Program-made: the position numbers and the translations under genes
In this document: one piece after another, positions 1-7,028 of the stretch
How the letters are laid out: every line of letters begins with the position of its first letter
Numbering within the stretch: position 1 is the first letter of the stretch
From: Verrucomicrobiota bacterium
GTDB taxonomy: Bacteria > Chlamydiota > Chlamydiia > Chlamydiales > JAEYWL01
Assembly: GCA_023428915.1 (NCBI GenBank)
Contig: JAEYWL010000048.1
Coordinates: 1 to 27,498, forward strand
Length of the DNA stretch: 27,498 bases
Direction of reading: 5' to 3'
The notes under the pieces: generated by a model
What the model was told of the DNA's origin: nothing
The model's input: only the letters and a program-made list of their open reading frames with translations
Database searches by the model: none

Positions 1-892
1 ATTGTACAAGCTCTGCAAATAGTTGTTGATTGCTAGAATGCTTATAAGCTCCAAAAATAAAGCGCGGCTTATGCATAAGGCACTCTGGAGTTTCTTCTCT
101 GCATTGCACCAAGAAGTCCAACTCTTCCTCAGAGCTACAAAAACCAAGTTTTGGTCCGGGTATTGAAAAGTTGTCTTGATCTGTCACAAAATCTGGATGA
201 TTAACATAAGATAAATATAATTTTTTAACTAATGGAAGTGACATCAGACTAATAGCTTTTTGACTCATCAAGTTTCCATGGGCCGTAAATGGCAAAATGT
301 CGCTGGACATTTGAGAGTTTTGCATGCTCTCAATTCGGCTATGCATTAAACTATTATAAGAACCGAATCCCATAATAATCCCTTGTAAAGCATTATCATG
401 ACCAATTATTTCTTTAATCGGTTCATGAGAGAGAATTAAATATTCTGTTAATTGATCAGCGCTGAATGAAGGTCCAAGAACATAATGAAATAGATCTATA
501 TTGGACTCTATTACTGCTCTACACTTAGCCACATTTATAAAAGAGAATTCATAAATTGGTATGGAATATTTTCCAGTTTTACTTTCAGCAATTTTTAATA
601 CATTATTTTTTTGATTAGGCTTTAACCCTTTCCATGAGCTAATTACTTGCCTTGCTAAAACAGCTGTTTTGAAATTTAAAGCTTGAGGGGTTATCAGATT
701 TTCCAAAGGAGTGATATTCATTTGTGATGCCGGTTTGCTGCCATTTATCACATAACCATATTCGGCATCGATAAACATTTTATTAAAAAACTTGTCAAGA
801 ACATGGTAGTCTTCGGAGTTAATTTTTAAAGGAACGGCAAAAGCATTAATTGTTACTAGGAGGGAGGAAAATATAATAAATACTATTCTCAT
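1..892 (-). CDS. Secreted hypothetical protein, 3' end beyond the left edge
   Basis: An open frame reads leftwards from an ATG at 892-890 and stays open to base 1, giving about 297 residues with no stop, so the gene is partial. The N-terminus (MRIVFIIFSSLLVTINAFA) is a clear Sec signal peptide with a likely cut after AFA, so the protein should leave the cytoplasm. The rest is mixed and soluble-looking, with scattered cysteines (for example in LVQCREETPECLMH near the visible end) that could form disulfides. I do not recognise a family or a catalytic motif. Upstream there is only a weak AAGG-type ribosome site. A strong stem-loop at 925-956 lies in the leader. The neighbour upstream is another signal-peptide gene, now broken, so this edge looks like a cluster of secreted lineage-specific proteins. 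Confidence 0.75.
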   Translation of the reverse strand, partial: MRIVFIIFSSLLVTINAFAVPLKINSEDYHVLDKFFNKMFIDAEYGYVINGSKPASQMNITPLENLITPQALNFKTAVLARQVISSWKGLKPNQKNNVLKIAESKTGKYSIPIYEFSFINVAKCRAVIESNIDLFHYVLGPSFSADQLTEYLILSHEPIKEIIGHDNALQGIIMGFGSYNSLMHSRIESMQNSQMSSDILPFTAHGNLMSQKAISLMSLPLVKKLYLSYVNHPDFVTDQDNFSIPGPKLGFCSSEEELDFLVQCREETPECLMHKPRFIFGAYKHSSNQQLFAELVQ

Positions 893-924
893 GCCTTTAA
901 TCCTTATTAAATTTTATCTTTTTT

Positions 925-956
925 GCCCACCTTGTTAAGTTCAAGACAAAGTGGGC
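925..956. other. Stem-loop between two secreted-protein genes
   Basis: GCCCACCTTGT at 925-935 faces ACAAAGTGGGC at 946-956, pairing at 10 of 11 positions around a 10-nt loop. On the minus strand it lies after the stop of the broken Cys-rich gene and before the start of the next gene. The base run beside it becomes A rather than U on that transcript, so it does not fit a standard intrinsic terminator. It may be a leader structure or an RNA processing signal. The structure is visible; the role is inference. Confidence 0.5.
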
Positions 957-969
957 TTAAACTAGTAAT

Positions 970-1300
970 TTAGGTACATGTACCATCACAGTAGTATGGG
1001 CAACCTAGATATCCACATCCGCCACAAAAAGGACATATACGCATATGGCCATTTGGACAAGAAAATAATCCAGCGCGAAATTGTACAGTCCATTGTTGCC
1101 CATTTTTAATTGAGCCTGGACCGGAAATTGCTGCCCTTGATATTCAACTAAAATGCCTCAGGGGTTACTGTAAGATTATCTGAAGGAACAGTGATTACAA
1201 ATTCTTTAATTTCTGGATTATAAGATGGGGTAAATGCCTGAAGTGCTGGAGTCAAAGTTATAGTGAGCAATAACATTATTGTATAAAGTAATTTTTTCAT
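970..1300 (-). pseudogene. Small Cys-rich secreted protein with two -1 frameshifts
   Basis: The minus-strand frame starts at ATG 1300-1298 with a signal peptide (MKKLLYTIMLLLTITLTPA) but hits TAG after about 50 codons. Reading continues sensibly one frame over (ILVEYQGQQFPVQAQ) and then in the third frame (KNGQQWTVQFRAGLFSC to DGTCT) to a TAA at 970. Restoring one G near 1156-1157 and one A near 1110-1111 gives a continuous 110-residue protein. Its last 28 residues hold seven cysteines in short spacings (CPNGHMRICPFCGGC, then GYLGCPYYCDGTC), which suggests a zinc- or disulfide-stabilised tail. Both losses sit in short homopolymers (GGG to GG, AAA to AA), so either gene decay or sequencing error is possible. 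The family is unknown to me. The frames are read directly; the repaired protein is inferred. Confidence 0.65.
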
Positions 1301-1633
1301 AAAAAAACTATTGCTATGTTCAAACTATTTATAACGATGCAAGAATTGGCCGATTCTTCTTGGGCGCAGTTGTATAGCAGAGAGACAAGAAATAAGCAAC
1401 AAATATTTTATTGAATATCAACAAGGCTTGCTATGACCATAACGTTTGAGGGATAGAAGATAAAAGGGCTGTGGTAATGACCAGAACGGCAGGAATTAAA
1501 TCGATGACAAAAGTTAAATCAGTGGTATGACGATTATGTGTCCGTCTTGTTTGAATGAAGAAATGGTGCCAAAGCTGTCGGAAATGGCTATTCAGTACTT
1601 AACTGCTACCAGCCTAGTTTCTTCAAAAGAGTC
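1301..1633. other. Intergenic stretch with no intact gene
   Basis: This 333-base gap has no frame of convincing length. On the plus strand around 1530-1625, MTIMCPSCLNEEMV in one frame and NGAKAVGNGYSVLNCYQ in another together look like the zinc-finger start of an IS1-type InsA protein (CPxC, then NG, then a GNxxY-like stretch and further Cys). This needs at least one frame change and lacks the second half, so at most it is an eroded transposase fragment. Nothing else is recognisable. Confidence 0.3.
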
Positions 1634-2665
1634 TTAGACCATTTGGGTGGCGGCGCGCTGTTGGTATTCTTGCCAGTTTTCTTTTACTGCGTAATAGGCG
1701 GTGCAGCCAGAAATCAGCAGATTGAGTAAACGGGTAATTGTTGCGTTAACAGTATACCGGTATTCGATGAGTAAAATGATAAAGCCTATAAGGCTTAGGG
1801 CCACTTTAGGCTTTAAGTTGGTATTCATTTGGGTGGCAATGTTTTCTTTGACGATAGAAAATAAATCGGCATACTTCTTACATTCTTGCATTTTCTCAAG
1901 CAAAGGGAATAAATTATCTTTATCCATGCAAAAGCGGATTTCTGCTGCTATTTGTTGAATTTCGACAGTTGTTAAGGTCTTAGTGTGAACCTGCAATCCG
2001 GCAAAAATCCCCTGCTTAACAGCCAAACCTTCAAAAAGCGGCGGCTCCGGCAGTTTTCCTTTAAGCAGGCAGCAAATGTCCTTTTGCTCTTTCCACAAAA
2101 AGTCCCTTCGCTGAAATTTATTATGGAGCCGATTTGTCACAACTATATTAATGGCTAGGGCCCCCATCATGCAGGCTAAACTAGCATATCCCCAACTCCG
2201 CATGCCGCCATAAATATCGTTTTGCAACTCCTCGTGACCCGCCAGCCCCAACCCTGCCGCAACGGATGCCGTAATTGTCATTAAGATATCATTTGCCATT
2301 TGTGCAAAGTTAAACAGGGACAAGGCGGCCATTTTCGGCAAGGCAAGCTTGCAAGAAAATTGTGCATCTTGCCATTCTTTTCTGAGGTAATCAGTAAAAT
2401 AGCTAAGGGAGTAGACGCTTAATGAATTGCTAATAGCAAGTGAAACCTGAGACAACCTTTCCTGAGAAGCTGCCCTCCCTGCCAGGAAAATACAATTAAG
2501 CCCTACTTGGGCTAACTTTTGAACTGTCAGAGAGTATCTTCTAGAAAATTGCCAGGCTTGCGCGGAACTGTTTTGAATTCTATTCCAGAGAGATATAGGA
2601 TACTGAGTATAGGGAAAAACAAGTAGATCGCACATAACGTCCATAAATATTGGTGCAAAAATCAT
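1634..2665 (-). CDS. Hypothetical multi-pass membrane protein
   Basis: A 343-residue protein that I cannot assign to a family. Hydrophobic segments are visible at roughly residues 112-140, 157-178 and 285-325. The last is two membrane stretches separated by a short polar turn (EYRYTVN), a paired-hydrophobic layout that also occurs in chlamydial inclusion-membrane proteins, although this alone does not prove such a role. The middle, about 180-280, is hydrophilic with several cysteines and is probably cytoplasmic. No signal peptide is obvious, and residues 1-25 are only mildly hydrophobic. The start at 2665 has no good ribosome site, and Met8 or Met11 are alternatives. It is divergent from the rhodanese gene, whose start at 2683 leaves only 17 bases between them. 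Confidence 0.7.
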   Translation of the reverse strand: MIFAPIFMDVMCDLLVFPYTQYPISLWNRIQNSSAQAWQFSRRYSLTVQKLAQVGLNCIFLAGRAASQERLSQVSLAISNSLSVYSLSYFTDYLRKEWQDAQFSCKLALPKMAALSLFNFAQMANDILMTITASVAAGLGLAGHEELQNDIYGGMRSWGYASLACMMGALAINIVVTNRLHNKFQRRDFLWKEQKDICCLLKGKLPEPPLFEGLAVKQGIFAGLQVHTKTLTTVEIQQIAAEIRFCMDKDNLFPLLEKMQECKKYADLFSIVKENIATQMNTNLKPKVALSLIGFIILLIEYRYTVNATITRLLNLLISGCTAYYAVKENWQEYQQRAATQMV

Positions 2666-2682
2666 TAAATAAGGTCATATTG

Positions 2683-3300
2683 ATGTCAACAGATATAGAT
2701 CCGCTGGATGCCTCATATTTTATAGAAAGCAGTGCTGATTCTTTTTTGCTGGATATCCGCCCTCCTGAAGAGTTTGCAGCACAGCATATCGCCAAATCTG
2801 TAAACATTGCCCTCACCCCTAGTTTTTCTCATTGGGCCAATTATTTTATTCCTAAAAATGAACCTATTTTGATCGTTACCCCAAATTTAGACCAAGCACA
2901 TTTGGCAATTTATGAATTGCATAGCCGGGGATTTCAAAACGTTAAAGGGTTTCACACATGGTCGCCCAAGTTAACCGCAAACAATCAACTTTCATTATCC
3001 TCTTTTCCTTTACTGGATATCCGCTGCGAAAATTCAAATTATTATCTTCTAGATGTAAGGACTGCAGATGAATGGAATGCGGGCCATGTACAGCATGCTC
3101 ACCACTTAGAACTACAAAATTTCCTCATAAAAATGAACACCATCCCGAAGCATGAATTTGTAGCTTTAATATGCGCAAGCGGCAATCGCTCTTCTATTGC
3201 AGCCTCTTTGCTTCTAAAGCATGGCTGGTCTAAAGTTGGCAACGTCATTGGAGGAATGCAGCTGCTCAATAATTCTAAACTGCCTATCAGCTATATGTAA
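2683..3300 (+). CDS. Stand-alone double rhodanese-domain protein
   Basis: A 205-residue protein of two rhodanese-like domains. The first (about 10-95) has the LLDIRPPEEFAAQHI signature but carries TPNLDQ where the active-site loop would be, so it lacks the catalytic cysteine. The second (about 105-200) has LLDVRTADEWNAGHV and a full active loop, Cys164-A-S-G-N-Arg169, so it could carry a persulfide and move sulfur. This order, a dead domain then a live one, matches the tail of metallo-beta-lactamase/rhodanese/rhodanese hydrolases, but the N-terminal hydrolase domain is absent. I chose ATG 2683 because AAGG at 2671-2674 is well spaced from it. An in-frame ATG at 2650 would overlap the divergent gene. 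The sulfur-transfer role follows from the family; the partner is unknown. Confidence 0.85.
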   Translation: MSTDIDPLDASYFIESSADSFLLDIRPPEEFAAQHIAKSVNIALTPSFSHWANYFIPKNEPILIVTPNLDQAHLAIYELHSRGFQNVKGFHTWSPKLTANNQLSLSSFPLLDIRCENSNYYLLDVRTADEWNAGHVQHAHHLELQNFLIKMNTIPKHEFVALICASGNRSSIAASLLLKHGWSKVGNVIGGMQLLNNSKLPISYM

Positions 3301-3430
3301 ACTGCATGGAAGAGTTTGATAGCGTCTTAAAGAGCGGGCATCAATTATTATGGCCGCTGGCAATTCGAGCTAAAATCTGAATTTTAAACCCGACTTGCTA
3401 CCTTTTTAAGATCCAGATTGCCATTATAAG

Positions 3431-3467
3431 CAGCCTGCCATGCCCGCACGCCGGCACGGACAGGCTG
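3431..3467. repeat. GC-rich stem-loop, possible REP-like unit or terminator
   Basis: CAGCCTG at 3431-3437 pairs exactly with CAGGCTG at 3461-3467. Inside, TGCC at 3441-3444 pairs with GGCA at 3453-3456. The block is far more GC-rich than its surroundings and lies between two convergent genes, the rhodanese gene ending at 3300 and the miniprotein ending at 3477. It could stop transcription from both sides, although no T-run follows, or it could be one copy of a dispersed palindromic repeat. No second copy is visible in this window. Confidence 0.5.
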
Positions 3468-3476
3468 TAATAAACC

Positions 3477-3626
3477 CTATTTGCCTATGAGGATAAAGAT
3501 ACCGGCCAGCAGGGCAATGATTCCCATTACAACTGCAGGTATTGCTAAAGCAACCAGGCTTGTAATACCCACCAAAATTAGATAAATAGCTAATAAGATG
3601 AATCCAATATTTGTTGTAAAACGCAT
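3477..3626 (-). CDS. 49-residue hydrophobic membrane miniprotein
   Basis: A short frame from ATG 3626-3624 to TAG 3477 encodes 49 residues. Almost the whole length is hydrophobic: a first segment (FILLAIYLILVGITSLVAL), a proline break, then a second (VVMGIIALLAGIFILIGK), so it is probably a two-helix inner-membrane hairpin. The ribosome site is strong (GGAGA seven or so bases before the ATG), which supports a real gene despite its size. It resembles the many short DUF3096-like bacterial membrane proteins ending in AGIxILIG, whose function is not established. It is downstream of the Gln-rich gene on the same strand, after a gap of about 30 bases, and could be the third gene of that unit. Confidence 0.75.
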   Translation of the reverse strand: MRFTTNIGFILLAIYLILVGITSLVALAIPAVVMGIIALLAGIFILIGK

Positions 3627-3655
3627 ATGTTCTCCTTTGATTTTACACTCTTAAT

Positions 3656-4303
3656 TTAGTGCGGATATTGTTTTTGCTGCTGCTGTTGCTGCCACTGTAA
3701 CTGCTGCTGCTGATTTTGCTGTTGTTGCCGTTGCCACCTTTGGTTTTGCCACTGCTGCTGCTGCTGCTGGTTTTGCCATTGTTGATTTTGCCAGCGCTGA
3801 TCTTGATATGATGGCTGTGAATTTTGCCAGGAGGGTTGAGGGTTTTGAGGATTCTGCTGGTTTTGCTGCTGTTGCTGGGCATTCTGCAGCTGCTGATTGA
3901 TATGGGCCTTCTCTTCCGTTACTATCCCTTGAAATTCAGCCAAGTCTTGAGGGGAAATGGATTCTTTTTGCATTAGTGCAAGCAGTCTATTCCTTACTAG
4001 AGGGCTTCTTAATGACTGCGTACCAACGAAGTTGCCATATAAGGTCTCTTTGACATTCAAGACTGCAGCTGCATGGTCTACACTTACCCTATCCATTGCG
4101 GTTAAAATCCGGTCGCTGCTAGCCATAGCTTGCACTAATTCTTCAACTTTTTTGCGTTGATTGGCTACAGCATCCTGCAAAGACTGGACATATTGCGCTT
4201 CTTCATTGCCTGTAAAAGGAGGATAGTCGCCTCCGCCTGCAAAAATTGGCAGCTGTACACACAGCAATAAAAAAGTTAAAATACATTTTTTTATGATGCT
4301 CAT
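3656..4303 (-). CDS. Secreted Gln-rich low-complexity protein
   Basis: A 215-residue protein from my preferred start at 4303 (MSIIKKCILTFLLLC...). That start gives a clean signal peptide cut near FAGGG. Starts at 4330 or 4321 would overlap the previous gene and add a polar lead. Residues about 30-130 form a helical, folded-looking region (AQYVQSLQDAVANQRKKVEELVQ, interrupted here from a longer stretch) with no motif I know. From about residue 135 to the end the protein is mostly Gln with Asn, Trp and Pro, in loose QNQQWQNQ-type units, likely disordered or self-associating. It lies just behind the Trp/Tyr-rich gene (stop at 4308), so the two are probably co-transcribed and may act together at the cell surface. 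Function unknown. Confidence 0.8.
   Translation of the reverse strand: MSIIKKCILTFLLLCVQLPIFAGGGDYPPFTGNEEAQYVQSLQDAVANQRKKVEELVQAMASSDRILTAMDRVSVDHAAAVLNVKETLYGNFVGTQSLRSPLVRNRLLALMQKESISPQDLAEFQGIVTEEKAHINQQLQNAQQQQQNQQNPQNPQPSWQNSQPSYQDQRWQNQQWQNQQQQQQWQNQRWQRQQQQNQQQQLQWQQQQQQKQYPH
3661..3890. repeat. Imperfect CAG/CAA triplet-rich tract
   Basis: This stretch is built mostly from CTG, TTG and GTT triplets on the plus strand (CAG and CAA on the coding strand), encoding the Gln-rich tail. Runs such as four or five consecutive CTG units around 3751-3770 are the sort that change length by replication slippage. The copies are too irregular for a single unit length. Confidence 0.6.
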
Positions 4304-4307
4304 CTTA

Positions 4308-6182
4308 CTATTTATCTCCATGTTTTTCATTTTTAAGACTTTGGCGCAAGTTTTGCAACTGTTGGATATTTGACTGGCTGTCAGCAGGGCTATTTACAGG
4401 TTGAGGATCAGGCCTGTCGACTGGCAGAGCTTGTATAGGCCAGTTACCCTGATTTTTATCCCCCTGAGGAAACATAGGCCTTGCAGGTGTTGACCAATCT
4501 TGCGGAATTTGTTGCGGATAAGGCGTAACTGCATTATTTTGCTGCGGGTTTATAGGCCAGTTATTTCTATCCACATCAATTGCCGGCCTTGGCGGCAGCG
4601 GCCTTGCAGGCTTTGCAGGTGTTGGCCAATCTTGCGGAACTTGTTGCGGATAAGGCGTAACTGTATTATTTTGCTGCGGGTTTATAGGCCAGTTATTTCT
4701 ATCTACATCAATTGCCGGCCTTGGCGGCAGCGGCCTTGCAGGTTTTTGCGGTTTTGGCAAATCATGAGGCACTATTGCAGGAGAAGGAGTTAGTGAATTA
4801 TCTATTGTATCAACAGGCTGGTTCGGGTAGATTTTTCGAATCGGAGGCCTTGCCGGCTTTTCAATTATGGGCGATACTGGTTGCGTAACAGGAGAAGGGG
4901 GAAGGGCTATTTTAGGTATCTTGGGAAGATTCATAGTCTTCACAGGCTTGGGAACTTTTTCTCCTTTGATGGGATTTAATACCGCTGCCGGCGGTATTTT
5001 TACAATAGATGTTCCTTTAGGCTTTAGGATCTGTACAGGTTTTGCAGGTTGCTTGGCCAAATTTTCAAAAAATTTGTCCTTTACCGCTTTGTTTGCAGGA
5101 ATAATCGGCAGAGTGTTTTTTCCCGGGAGATATTTTAAGGCATTCTGGATTTGACTTATTTTAACAACTCCCTTTGGTGTCACAATAACCGGCGGGACCG
5201 CAGGTTCCACCCACTGCAGGAGTTGTGGGGCCGGAGGGGGGATTAAAGAGGCGATCTCGCTTGTCATCCAATAGGGCTGAGGATATCCTGGATGACAGTA
5301 CCACCACCAGACTCCCCATTGCTGTTCCCATCCTATGCACCACCAATTTTGCCATCCCCACCATGGCGGCGTACCCCAATATCCTTCCCAAAAATCTGGA
5401 TGGTAGCAGTAGTGGTGATAAAATAAACAAAGGTAATTGGGGTAGCAGGGCAGCAAAATGTCAATAACTTGCTGGAAGGGCACTTTAACAAACGGTTGAA
5501 ATACCAAATCTACCCCTTCCATAGCGTTGATTGCCATAGAAGCAAATAGCTGTCCGCGTAATTCTAAAGGCCAATCCCAGAAGGCTTCAATGAAAATATA
5601 GCCGTCTGGCCGCCATTCATAATGTGCCGGAACCAATACCCAGTTTGGATCCAGCGGCTGCCATTCACCGGCCACCCAATCGAAATTTTTGCCAGTTATG
5701 TCGTAATCCCAATAGCCGGGGGACCAAAAGAACTGACGTCCAGGTGACTCTGCGGGTGCTTCTTCGGGCGCTGCAGGTAAAGCCTCCTTAATAAAATCGA
5801 CTTGGTCTAAAGGCTTGTCATTCCAAAATCCATTCAGCCAGACCCAGCCGTCTTCAAATTTTTCCCAATAACCGGCTATCCACTGTTGCCCGGGGGGAGG
5901 AATCCGCCACACCCCGCTAATCCAAATATAGTCTTTACGCTCTTTAGACCAGGCCCAATATCCTGGAATCCATTGGGCATCAGAGATTTCTTGAGCTGGT
6001 ATTCTTTCTGTGATATTTTTTGGCGGAGCAGATGAGACAGCTTCGAGGACAAGATTTGCATTTATTTGAGTCGCCAGAGCTTCATGTATAGGCCCATTCT
6101 CAATTGGCAAGAGCTCAGCATATAGGCTCATTGACAAAGGAATGAGCAAAGAGAAAATAAGAGTGCATACATAGTTAACCAT
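4308..6182 (-). CDS. Secreted Trp/Tyr/Pro-rich YxWxxGxW repeat protein
   Basis: A 624-residue protein with an N-terminal signal peptide (VNYVCTLIFSLLIPLSMSLYA). Residues about 68-215 carry several short aromatic modules of the form WIPGYWAW, WISGVW, WIAGYWE and WLNGFW, the YxWxxGxW-type repeat seen in secreted bacterial proteins. About 240-310 is extremely rich in Trp, Tyr and Cys (for example WWGWQNWWCIGWEQQWGVWW). About 320 onward is Pro-rich and probably extended, and includes two near-identical 44-residue units. The ribosome site is strong (AGGAG five bases before ATG). The layout suggests an adhesive or carbohydrate-facing envelope protein, but this is inference. No enzyme motif is seen. 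It precedes the Gln-rich gene at 4-5 bases, so they form a likely operon, divergent from the SDR gene. Confidence 0.85.
   Translation of the reverse strand: MVNYVCTLIFSLLIPLSMSLYAELLPIENGPIHEALATQINANLVLEAVSSAPPKNITERIPAQEISDAQWIPGYWAWSKERKDYIWISGVWRIPPPGQQWIAGYWEKFEDGWVWLNGFWNDKPLDQVDFIKEALPAAPEEAPAESPGRQFFWSPGYWDYDITGKNFDWVAGEWQPLDPNWVLVPAHYEWRPDGYIFIEAFWDWPLELRGQLFASMAINAMEGVDLVFQPFVKVPFQQVIDILLPCYPNYLCLFYHHYCYHPDFWEGYWGTPPWWGWQNWWCIGWEQQWGVWWWYCHPGYPQPYWMTSEIASLIPPPAPQLLQWVEPAVPPVIVTPKGVVKISQIQNALKYLPGKNTLPIIPANKAVKDKFFENLAKQPAKPVQILKPKGTSIVKIPPAAVLNPIKGEKVPKPVKTMNLPKIPKIALPPSPVTQPVSPIIEKPARPPIRKIYPNQPVDTIDNSLTPSPAIVPHDLPKPQKPARPLPPRPAIDVDRNNWPINPQQNNTVTPYPQQVPQDWPTPAKPARPLPPRPAIDVDRNNWPINPQQNNAVTPYPQQIPQDWSTPARPMFPQGDKNQGNWPIQALPVDRPDPQPVNSPADSQSNIQQLQNLRQSLKNEKHGDK
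4481..4744. repeat. Two tandem copies of a 132-bp coding repeat
   Basis: Copies at 4481-4612 and 4613-4744 are nearly identical, differing at a handful of bases. Each encodes 44 residues around KPARPLPPRPAIDVDRNNWP, then INPQQNN and a VTPYPQQ segment. The unit length is a multiple of three, so copy number can change without breaking the frame. The high identity suggests a recent duplication. Confidence 0.85.
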
Positions 6183-6200
6183 TACTGCTCCTTTTAACCC

Positions 6201-6222
6201 AGAGATTTGCTAGTCAATCTCT
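6201..6222. promoter_or_regulatory. Possible operator palindrome between divergent genes
   Basis: AGAGATT at 6201-6207 is matched by AATCTCT at 6216-6222, a perfect 7-bp inverted repeat with an 8-base gap. A direct repeat of CTAACCAA follows at about 6222-6241. The site lies in the 81-base gap between the Trp/Tyr-rich gene and the SDR gene, where both promoters must be. A regulator site is plausible but unproven. Confidence 0.3.
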
Positions 6223-6263
6223 AACCAATATACTAACCAAACATAGGTAGCAATTATTTTTTT

Positions 6264-7028
6264 ATGAAAACACTGCAAGGAAAAAAAGCCATTATAACAG
6301 GGGCCAGTTCAGGATTCGGCGAAGCTGCAGCGCAACTGTTTGCCCGGCAAGGGTGCGATCTTCTTTTAATTGCCAGACGAGAAGAAAGATTGCATCAACT
6401 AAAGGATAAGTTGAAATCTACAGAAGTCCAGGTAGATATTTTAGTAGAAGATGTACGCGACCATAGTTCAATCAATGAGAAGCTGCAAGATCGCCTTGCA
6501 CAATTTACGCCCGATATTTTAATCAATAATGCAGGGCTCGTCAAAGGGCTGGCAAAGGTTTGGGAAACTCCTGAAGATGACTGGGAAACTATGTTTGATA
6601 CAAATGTCAATAGCATTCTCAATCTGACAAAGCAAATCATCCCCGGCATGCTGCAGCGTCGATCGGGCCTCATTATTAACGTAGGCAGCATTTCCGGCCA
6701 CCAGACTTACCCTGGCGGGGGGATTTACTGCGCCACAAAATTTGCCTTAAGAGCCATTACTGATACTCTGCGCATGGAGCTTGCTGGCACAGGAGTCCGA
6801 GCTTCTTATATTTCCCCCGGCATGGCCGAAACGGAGTTTAGCCAAGTAAGATTTAACGGCGACACTGAAAAAGCCAAGGAGGTCTATCAAGGGATAGAAG
6901 CTTTAAAGGCTGAAGATATAGCTGAGGCACTGCTGTTTATTGCCTCTCGTCCTCCCCATGTAAACATTGCCGACTTAGTGCTATTTCCAAGCCAGCAAGC
7001 CTCTACTACTTTAGTGAAAAGAAACTAA
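6264..7028 (+). CDS. SDR-family NADP-dependent dehydrogenase (YdfG-like)
   Basis: A 254-residue classical short-chain dehydrogenase, about the normal length for the family. It has the Rossmann motif TGASSGFG (residues 12-19), NNAG (88-91) and the catalytic set Asn114, Ser142, Tyr155 and Lys159 (YCATK). Two arginines at 38-39 after the second strand suggest NADP(H) rather than NAD. The overall pattern, including the PGMAETEFSQVRF stretch, is closest to YdfG-type enzymes that oxidise serine, allo-threonine or 3-hydroxy acids. The true substrate cannot be told from sequence. It should be a soluble cytoplasmic enzyme. The ribosome site is weak. Its stop overlaps the stop of the convergent dioxygenase gene at 7025-7028. 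Confidence 0.9.
   Translation: MKTLQGKKAIITGASSGFGEAAAQLFARQGCDLLLIARREERLHQLKDKLKSTEVQVDILVEDVRDHSSINEKLQDRLAQFTPDILINNAGLVKGLAKVWETPEDDWETMFDTNVNSILNLTKQIIPGMLQRRSGLIINVGSISGHQTYPGGGIYCATKFALRAITDTLRMELAGTGVRASYISPGMAETEFSQVRFNGDTEKAKEVYQGIEALKAEDIAEALLFIASRPPHVNIADLVLFPSQQASTTLVKRN

Noticed and set aside
925..956. Intrinsic terminator
   Set aside because: The flanking run is A, not U, on the transcript that crosses it, so it is listed only as a stem-loop.
2650..2682. Longer N-terminus for the rhodanese protein
   Set aside because: The upstream ATG overlaps the divergent gene, and AAGG is correctly placed for the ATG at 2683 instead.
3643..3882. Ser/Gly-rich frame within the Gln-rich gene
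   Set aside because: A shifted reading of CAG/CAA triplets gives Ser and Asn; there is no start signal, and the Gln frame has a signal peptide.
4500..4793. Arg/Cys-rich open frame opposite the Pro-rich stalk
   Set aside because: It is the antisense reading of the 132-bp tandem repeat; it has no ribosome site and repeats only because the coding strand does.
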